In this document: one piece after another, positions 49,491 through 54,950 of the stretch
Layout: each line of letters begins with the position of its first letter
Numbering within the stretch: position 1 is the first letter of the stretch
Origin: an uncultured Lachnospiraceae bacterium
Lineage (GTDB): Bacteria > Bacillota > Clostridia > Lachnospirales > Lachnospiraceae
Direction of reading: 5' to 3'
DNA length: 54,950 nt
Assembly: GCA_900539715.1 (NCBI GenBank)
Contig: UQDA01000017.1
Coordinates: 1 to 54,950 of the forward strand
The notes under the pieces: model-generated
The model's input: only the letters and a program-made list of their open reading frames with translations
Told to the model about the DNA's origin: nothing
Database searches by the model: none
Translations under genes and position numbers: made by a program

Positions 49491-50654
49491 ATGAGGATTT
49501 TGCTGGTTATCGATCAGTTCGATCAGGGAAATAACGGAACGACGATGAGCGCACAGAGGTTTGCGAGGGCGCTTCAGGAGGATGGGAATGAAGTGCGTGT
49601 GGCGGCTTCGGGAAAGGCTGCGGAAGGCAAATATCCTATGCCGGAGATTCATTTTTTTCCGATAGCGGACTCTATTATCAAAAGTCAGGGCATGGTATTG
49701 GCGAAAGCAGACCCGGTAACTCTGCAACAGGCGATAGAATGGGCGGATGTGGTCCATTTTATGATGCCGTTTGCGCTTTCAAGGGTCGGTGTGCGCATGG
49801 CGAAGGAAATGGGGAAGCCTGTGACGGCAGCCTTCCATGTTCAGCCGGAGAATATTACATCCACGCTCCATCTGGGGCACAGCAAGAAGGTGAACGAGCT
49901 GTTGTACCAGTGGTTTCGTGATGATTTCTACGACCAGTTCACGCATATCCACTGCCCGAGCGATTTTATCGCAGGACAGCTCAGAGAGCATGGATATCGG
50001 GCAAAGCTGCATGTTATCTCAAACGGTGTGTCAGAACAGTTTTATCCGAGAAAGAAGGAAAAAGAAGCCGGATTTGCCCATAAATTCGTAATCCTGATGA
50101 TAGGGCGCTATTCAGAGGAAAAAAGGCAGGATGTGCTCATCAAAGCGGTAAAAAAATCCGCCCACTCCGATAAGATACAGCTGGTACTTGCCGGGCAGGG
50201 ACCGAAGGAAAAGGCGCTGAAGCGTCTGGGACGCTCCCTGAAAAATCCGCCGGTAATGGGATTTTTTGATACGGAGAGACTGTGCGAGCTGATGGCGATG
50301 AGTGACCTGTATGTACATGCGGCGGATGTGGAGATAGAGGCAATAGCGTGCCTGGAGGCAGTAGCGGCAGGGCTTGTTCCGGTCATCGCAGATTCCCCGT
50401 TGTCTGCAACACCGCAGTTTGCGCTGGATGAGAGAAGTCTGTTCAAAGCAGGAGACGCGAAGGATTTGGCGGAGCGCATCGACTGGTGGTACGAGCATGC
50501 GTCGATAAGGCGTCAAATGGAAAAGACCTATGCGCAGAGCGCGGAAAAATACCGCTTGAAGAACAGCATCCGTCTGGCGGAGCAGATGTTTGAAGAAGCT
50601 ATCGCAGAGGGAAAACAGAAGGAAGGGAAGCTGCAGAGTGCGGAAAAAGAATGA
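49491..50654 (+). CDS. Family 4 glycosyltransferase
   Basis: 387 residues, GT-B fold. N-terminal MRILLVIDQFDQGNNGTTMSAQRFARAL with the acceptor loop, then AAFHVQPENITSTL, VISNGVSEQFYP, the donor-domain IGRYSEEKRQDVLIKAV, and the E-x7-E region IEAIACLEAVAAGLVPV. The nearest relatives I know make glucosyl-diacylglycerol, and the overlapping downstream acyltransferase fits a lipid route, but the acceptor is not certain. ATG 49491 follows GGGAGAAG; the longer frame from 49464 lacks an SD. Confidence 0.88.
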   Translation: MRILLVIDQFDQGNNGTTMSAQRFARALQEDGNEVRVAASGKAAEGKYPMPEIHFFPIADSIIKSQGMVLAKADPVTLQQAIEWADVVHFMMPFALSRVGVRMAKEMGKPVTAAFHVQPENITSTLHLGHSKKVNELLYQWFRDDFYDQFTHIHCPSDFIAGQLREHGYRAKLHVISNGVSEQFYPRKKEKEAGFAHKFVILMIGRYSEEKRQDVLIKAVKKSAHSDKIQLVLAGQGPKEKALKRLGRSLKNPPVMGFFDTERLCELMAMSDLYVHAADVEIEAIACLEAVAAGLVPVIADSPLSATPQFALDERSLFKAGDAKDLAERIDWWYEHASIRRQMEKTYAQSAEKYRLKNSIRLAEQMFEEAIAEGKQKEGKLQSAEKE

Positions 50655-51306
50655 ACAGGAAAATGAGTTCCGTCCGGAAGGGATACCATACCGGTTTTTA
50701 AAATGGGTCATTGTGCGGCTTTTTCCGCCGATATTCCGTGTGCTCTACGGATGGAGGGTAGTGGGGCGGATCCCGGAGGAAGTGATGAAAAGAGGATGTG
50801 TGACGGTATGCAATCATATCCATACGCTTGACTGCGTGATGCTCGCATGTGCTTTTCGAAATCATACGATGCAGTTTTTAACGCTCCGGGACAATCTTAG
50901 GATGCCGGTCGCAGGTCCTATCGTCAGGCTGATGGGAGGCATTGGGCTTCCGGAAAGGCTGGACGGTTGGAAAGCGGTCTACAGGCGCGTAGAGAAGGCA
51001 TTCGGAGAAGGACAGTTTTTACAAGTGTATCCGGAAGGAGAGCTGGTCAGCGGATGCAGGACTCTGCGCGCATTTAAGCCGGGAGCCTTTACTTTTGCCG
51101 TAAAATACGGCAGACCGGTAGTTCCGTGTCTGCTCCGTTATTATCCGCGCGACAGAGCAGAGAGAAGATGCCGGGACGGGCTGGAGCTTGTTGTATTGGA
51201 GCCGGTTTTTCCCCCGGAAGGAGTAAAGGGGCGGAAGGCGGCAGAGCTGATGGAAGAGGCTGTGCGAAAAGAGATGGAGAAAGCGCTGGGAAAAACAGCC
51301 GGATAA
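50638..51306 (+). CDS. 1-acyl-sn-glycerol-3-phosphate acyltransferase (PlsC-like)
   Basis: Lipid acyltransferase; transfers an acyl chain to lysophosphatidate or a related acceptor at the membrane. About 222 residues from GTG 50638, which has GAAGGGA upstream and overlaps the GT4 stop by 17 bases; the frame is open to 50590 but that start lies in GT4 coding sequence. Motif I NHIHTLDCVML has the His and Asp of the active site. Motif III reads YPEGELV instead of the common FPEGTRS, and RPVVPC is motif IV. The missing Thr/Arg after EG is unusual. Confidence 0.85.
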   Translation: MRKKNEQENEFRPEGIPYRFLKWVIVRLFPPIFRVLYGWRVVGRIPEEVMKRGCVTVCNHIHTLDCVMLACAFRNHTMQFLTLRDNLRMPVAGPIVRLMGGIGLPERLDGWKAVYRRVEKAFGEGQFLQVYPEGELVSGCRTLRAFKPGAFTFAVKYGRPVVPCLLRYYPRDRAERRCRDGLELVVLEPVFPPEGVKGRKAAELMEEAVRKEMEKALGKTAG

Positions 51307-51328
51307 GGGAAAAGAAAGGACAGACATC

Positions 51329-52111
51329 ATGAAGATAACATGGCTTGGAACTGCTTGCGTCAGAATAGAAGCGGAAGGGGAACGGCTTTTATTTGACCCG
51401 TTCGTTCAGTTACTCGGCGGTGAGAATCCAAACTGCATCGATGATTTCAGGAATGACAGCACGATATTCATTACACATGGCCATCTGGATCATCTGCTGG
51501 AGGTGCCGGAACTTCTGGATACGGAAACCGGTACCGATGCTACGGTATTTTGCGGACAGAAGGCGGCGGATACGCTGGAAAAGATTGTGGAGGACAGCGG
51601 GAATGCGGTTATCGTAAAGCCGGGAGATGTGCTCAGGATCGGCGGTGTGACAGTACGTGTGTGGGAAGGAAAGCATGCCCGGCCGGGAGTGGCGGCAGGA
51701 GTAAAGAAGCTGTTTTCGGGACGATTGTTCCATCATCTGAAAAATGCGCTGGCGTTGGCATATCTGCATCCGAAGTTTCCGGAGGGAGGACAGACTCTGA
51801 TATATGAGGTATGTGCGGAAGGAAAACGGGTGCTTGTAATGGGCAGTCTTGGGCTTTTGGAGGATATCGAATATCCGCAGGGAGCCGATATCCTGCTTTT
51901 GCCTTATCAGGGGAGCGCCTGTCTGGAAAGCACAGCGCTGGATGTGGTGGCGCGTCTTATGCCTAAGCGGATAATGCTGGACCATTTTGACGACGCGTTC
52001 CCGCCGGTATCAGAGAGCGTGGATACGCGGGGCTTTAAGAAGCTGATGGACCGGGAATATCCGCACATACGGGTAGTGAAGCCGACGGCGGGAAAGACTG
52101 TGGAAATCTAA
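51329..52111 (+). CDS. MBL-fold metallo-hydrolase
   Basis: 260 residues of the metallo-beta-lactamase fold: the metal motif HGHLDHL sits at residues ~50-56, with later ligands in the LVMGSLGLLEDIEYP and LDHFDDAFP regions. The start MKITWLGTACVRIEAEGERLLFDPF is typical of the UlaG/YtkL-like group. The reaction is not known. It starts 22 bases after the PlsC-like gene and probably belongs to the same unit as GT4 and PlsC. Confidence 0.85.
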   Translation: MKITWLGTACVRIEAEGERLLFDPFVQLLGGENPNCIDDFRNDSTIFITHGHLDHLLEVPELLDTETGTDATVFCGQKAADTLEKIVEDSGNAVIVKPGDVLRIGGVTVRVWEGKHARPGVAAGVKKLFSGRLFHHLKNALALAYLHPKFPEGGQTLIYEVCAEGKRVLVMGSLGLLEDIEYPQGADILLLPYQGSACLESTALDVVARLMPKRIMLDHFDDAFPPVSESVDTRGFKKLMDREYPHIRVVKPTAGKTVEI

Positions 52112-52117
52112 AATATT

Positions 52118-52147
52118 TTCCCACGGCTTCCGATTATATGCTATAAT
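52118..52147 (+). promoter_or_regulatory. Predicted promoter of the MBOAT unit
   Basis: TTCCCA at 52118-52123, 18 bases, TATAAT at 52142-52147 with extended TG at 52139-52140. Confidence 0.55.
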
Positions 52148-52211
52148 ACACACGACAGTATGCCCTTTTTTCAAGAATGAGGCATGCTGACCATACACCG
52201 GAGCGTTATCG

Positions 52212-53624
52212 ATGAGTATCAATTCTATGATTTTTTTGACGGCGTTTCTGCCGCTCATATTTGTGCTGGACAGGATATGCATGCACAAAACTGCATTAAA
52301 AAATATTTTGCTGCTGCTGGCGAGCCTTGTTTTTTATGCGTGGGGTGAGCCAGTCTATATTTTATTGCTGCTGGCGTCTATCGCAGTCAATTACGGCGTG
52401 GGGCTGTGGCTGGGAAGGATGAGGGCACAGAGCGTCGGGGCAAAGGCGGTTCTTACGGCAGGCATCGCCGCAAATCTGCTGCTCCTTGGCTATTATAAAT
52501 ATTTTGATTTTTTCCTGCGTATCATAAACAGGCTGTTTGGCAGCGGGTTTGAAATGCGGAATATCCCGCTTCCGATCGGAATCTCGTTTTTTACCTTTGG
52601 AGCGATTTCATATTTGACGGATCTGTATCGGGGACGCTATGAAGCGGAAAAGAATCCGGTAGATATGGCGTTGTATATGTCGTTTTTCCCGAAGATTTCG
52701 ATAGGTCCGATAGCGCGGTATCAGGAGTTTGGGCCGCAGCTTAAAAACCGGACGGAAACGATGGAAAAGACGGCGGAGGGTATCCGGCGTTTTGCCTATG
52801 GTCTTGCAAAAAAAGTGCTGATAGCGAATATCCTTGGCGCAGGTGTGGATAAGATATACGGACAGGATATCAACAGCATCAGCAGCGCGCTGATGTGGTG
52901 TGCGGCGCTTTTATATTCTCTCCAGATATACTATGATTTTTCGGGCTTTTCCGACATGGCGGTCGGGCTTGGAAAAATGTTCGGCTTTGATATCTGTGAA
53001 AACTTTAACTATCCGTATCTGTCCGGCTCCATCCAGGAGTTCTGGCGGCGATGGCACATTTCTCTGAGCAGCTGGTTCCGGGATTATCTGTATATCCCGC
53101 TGGGCGGCAACCGCAAAGGGAAGATGCGGACATATCTGAATCTGGGCATCGTCTTTCTGGCGACCGGGCTGTGGCACGGGGCAACGACGGCGTTTATCGT
53201 GTGGGGGATGCTGCATGGATTTTTTATCATTCTGGAACGGCTTGGCTTAAAGAAGCTTCTGGATAAGGCGGGCGTTTTCCGCTATGTTTATACGGAGCTT
53301 GTGGTCATCTTCGGCTGGGTGATATTCCGGGTGGCAAATCTGGGACCGGCATGGGAATACATCAAGCGGATGCTGATGCCGTGGCGTTATACAGAGAGCA
53401 GCTTTGCCCTGCAGGAGCTGGTCAGCAACCGGTGTATTGCGATGGCGGTCGTTGGTGTGCTCGGCATGGGAGTGATACAGACTGTTGTGAAAAAGCTATG
53501 TCCCTCTGCTGAGAAGTTAAAGGGCGGCGTTCTGGAGCTTATCTGCTGCATGTTCCTGATAGCGGCGTCAATGCTGCTTTTGGTGAACGGGACGTACAGT
53601 CCTGCTATCTATCTGAATTTCTAA
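52212..53624 (+). CDS. MBOAT-family membrane O-acyltransferase
   Basis: 470 residues with 10-12 hydrophobic segments. It resembles AlgI/DltB-type enzymes: IPLPIGISFFTFGAISYLTDLYRG, the catalytic-region IQEFWRRWHISLSSWFRDYLYIPLGGN and GLWHGATTAFIVWGMLHG, with the invariant His in the last. It moves acetyl (or other acyl) groups across the membrane for surface polymer modification. The next gene, 18 bases after its stop, encodes an AlgJ/AlgX-like partner. No DltA or DltC is present, so teichoic-acid alanylation is not supported here. Confidence 0.93.
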   Translation: MSINSMIFLTAFLPLIFVLDRICMHKTALKNILLLLASLVFYAWGEPVYILLLLASIAVNYGVGLWLGRMRAQSVGAKAVLTAGIAANLLLLGYYKYFDFFLRIINRLFGSGFEMRNIPLPIGISFFTFGAISYLTDLYRGRYEAEKNPVDMALYMSFFPKISIGPIARYQEFGPQLKNRTETMEKTAEGIRRFAYGLAKKVLIANILGAGVDKIYGQDINSISSALMWCAALLYSLQIYYDFSGFSDMAVGLGKMFGFDICENFNYPYLSGSIQEFWRRWHISLSSWFRDYLYIPLGGNRKGKMRTYLNLGIVFLATGLWHGATTAFIVWGMLHGFFIILERLGLKKLLDKAGVFRYVYTELVVIFGWVIFRVANLGPAWEYIKRMLMPWRYTESSFALQELVSNRCIAMAVVGVLGMGVIQTVVKKLCPSAEKLKGGVLELICCMFLIAASMLLLVNGTYSPAIYLNF

Positions 53625-53642
53625 CGTAAAAAGGGTGAACAT

Positions 53643-54746
53643 ATGAAAAAAAGGATGGCATCGGCATGGATAATCTGTTTCGGGCTTTTGCTTTTGCTGC
53701 CGGGAGCGGTATGGTCTGTGACGAAGGAGCATTTTCAGACAGAGGCGTCGGAAAAAGAGGTATCAACGGAGCTTCCGAAACTGACAAAAGAAAATTATCA
53801 GGAATATGCTGCGGCGGCAGAGAATGCCTTTAATGCATCGGTTCCGTTCCGCAGCCAGCTCATCACGCTGTCAAGTCTGGCAGACGTGAAGCTTTTTCAG
53901 GAAAAGAGCATCAATGACAAGGTTGTACTGGGCGATGAGAACTGGCTGTTTTACAGCATGGAATCCAATATACAGGATTATAAGGGAACGAATCTTTTTA
54001 CCGAGGAAGAGCTGGTGCAGATAGCCTCCCAGCTGACTGTATCCGCGGAATGGCTGGAGAGCAGAGGGAGCGAGTTTGTACTGTTTATCGCACCGAATAA
54101 GGAAACAGTCTATGGAGAGGATCATCTTCCAGCTTACTATAAAAAAGGGGAGATGACGAGAGCACAGCAGCTTGTCAGGTATCTGCGGGAAAATACGGAT
54201 ATCCGTGTGGTGTATCCGGAAGAAGAGATGAAAGCGCATAAGGATGAGCAGGCGCTGTACTGGCACTATGATACCCACTGGAATGCGGCGGGTGGCTACA
54301 TCGGGGCAAGAGAGCTGCTTTCAGAGCTTGGGATAGGTATCCCTCCGCTGGAGGATATGACTCTGGCACAGGACAGCTTTTCAGGATATGATCTTGCAAG
54401 GATGATGAACCTGCAGTCTTACTATGAAAAAAAGATGCCTGCCGAGGAAAATTATGTAGTGACAGGTTATCCGTACAACAACCTGCAGGCGGTTTCCATA
54501 GATGATGCAACGGCGCTCGTATATCATTCGGACGCGCCGGACCGGAGGCGTCTGTTTATGGTGAGGGATTCTTTTGGCGCCGGGATGGCAGGACCTGTTG
54601 CGGCAAGCTTTGCGGACACCTATATGGCGCATTGGAACGGATTTTTTGAGCAGTCTATGGTAGAAGAACAGAAACCGGACATTTTTGTGCTGGAACTGGT
54701 CGAGAGACGTTTGGACTATCTGTTCACGTTTTGTCTGTCGGACTGA
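53643..54746 (+). CDS. AlgJ/AlgX-like (DHHW) extracytoplasmic protein
   Basis: 367 residues. An N-terminal hydrophobic helix (WIICFGLLLLLPGAVWSV) acts as signal or anchor. The rest is an SGNH-hydrolase-like domain: VLGDENWLFYSMESN, FVLFIAPNKETVYGE, the catalytic Asp-His in WHYDTHWNAAGGYIGARELL, and FMVRDSFGAGM near the C-terminus with the nucleophile Ser. Such proteins complete O-acetylation of exported polysaccharide with an MBOAT partner, encoded directly upstream. Confidence 0.9.
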   Translation: MKKRMASAWIICFGLLLLLPGAVWSVTKEHFQTEASEKEVSTELPKLTKENYQEYAAAAENAFNASVPFRSQLITLSSLADVKLFQEKSINDKVVLGDENWLFYSMESNIQDYKGTNLFTEEELVQIASQLTVSAEWLESRGSEFVLFIAPNKETVYGEDHLPAYYKKGEMTRAQQLVRYLRENTDIRVVYPEEEMKAHKDEQALYWHYDTHWNAAGGYIGARELLSELGIGIPPLEDMTLAQDSFSGYDLARMMNLQSYYEKKMPAEENYVVTGYPYNNLQAVSIDDATALVYHSDAPDRRRLFMVRDSFGAGMAGPVAASFADTYMAHWNGFFEQSMVEEQKPDIFVLELVERRLDYLFTFCLSD

Positions 54747-54799
54747 ATATAACGGGAAGTGCGGTTTGGATGTTTCCTGTTTTCGGGAATAACGGATGC

Positions 54800-54852
54800 T
54801 GGCTGTACGGCAGGGCTGCGGATAAGGCGGTCCGCCTGCGGCGGGCATCCTT
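54800..54852 (+). other. GC-rich hairpin before the flippase gene
   Basis: Outer arms GGATGC and GCATCC enclose AGGCGG-T-CCGCCT and other GC-rich pairs. It is followed by TTCTATATTT. It may be a terminator with a weak T-tract. Confidence 0.45.
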
Positions 54853-54877
54853 CTATATTTAAAAAGAAAGGCAATTT

Positions 54878-54950
54878 ATGGGCGCACAGAAAAAGCAGAA
54901 CAGTTCATTTGTCAAACAGGCGGGGATATTGGCTGCGGCAGGTATCATTT
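54878..54950 (+). CDS. Polysaccharide flippase-like membrane protein, 3' end cut by the window
   Basis: Only the first 24 residues are present. After MGAQKKQ comes SSFVKQAGILAAAGII, the N-terminal segment typical of Lachnospiraceae SpoVB/Wzx-type oligosaccharide flippases of the MATE-like superfamily. AAAGAAAGG precedes the ATG. Its position after the MBOAT and AlgJ-like genes fits a role in moving lipid-linked glycans across the membrane. The call rests on a short stretch. Confidence 0.6.
   Translation, partial: MGAQKKQNSSFVKQAGILAAAGII

Overview
The window is a continuous stretch of bacterial chromosome from a low-to-mid G+C Bacillota. It most resembles a gut Lachnospiraceae (Clostridia). 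The reasons are the order ftsH-uvrC-hprK-ROK kinase-murB-rapZ-whiA-HPr, a T-box in front of ileS, UMF1-type and SpoVB-like membrane proteins, several glycan-attacking enzymes, and AGGAGG-type ribosome binding sites with many extended -10 promoters (TGn before TATAAT). No phage, insertion sequence, CRISPR array, rRNA or tRNA was seen. Nearly all genes are intact; only the two at the window edges are cut.

Layout. 1-9443: end of ftsH, uvrC, then a carbon-regulation and cell-wall operon (hprK, ROK glucokinase, murB, rapZ, whiA, a Crh-like HPr with Glu15 and Ser46), then a lipid kinase. 9593-13929: fructose-bisphosphate aldolase, a gene-free stretch with an orphan terminator, cardiolipin synthase and a GH29 fucosidase. 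14024-19828: cyclophilin (minus), GNAT, HD hydrolase, sugar nucleotidyltransferase plus galE, free-methionine-sulfoxide reductase and endonuclease III. 19979-27456: pseudaminic acid genes in two units, pseB plus a GT2 on the plus strand and pncB-degV-pseF-pseI-pseG on the minus strand. 27672-30744: UMF1 transporter, CLC antiporter and a HEAT-repeat protein, all minus. 31132-34773: T-box and ileS. 34853-43905: GH109-like enzyme with a divergent AraC regulator, a small membrane protein, ABC-F, methionine aminopeptidase, TrmH methylase, GH2 enzyme and a coiled-coil protein. 44289-54950: XRE regulator, SNF2/SWIM helicase, acyltransferase, anchored protein, GT4, PlsC, metallo-hydrolase, MBOAT, AlgJ/AlgX-like protein and the start of a flippase.

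Themes. Sugar sensing (HPr kinase, Crh-like protein, glucokinase) sits beside central glycolysis and host-glycan hydrolases (GH29, GH109, GH2). The GH2 promoter carries a cre-like core. A second theme is cell-surface chemistry: pseudaminic acid, galE, glycosyltransferases, cardiolipin and PlsC lipids, and an O-acetylation pair with a flippase.

The most unusual structure is a family of diverged intergenic elements that begin in the T-tract of intrinsic terminators. They carry a long inverted repeat (ATTCGATAGGAAAG arm), then a GATTATGCGC tail, and in two copies end in a second hairpin directly before the next gene's promoter. One copy is inside the ileS leader.
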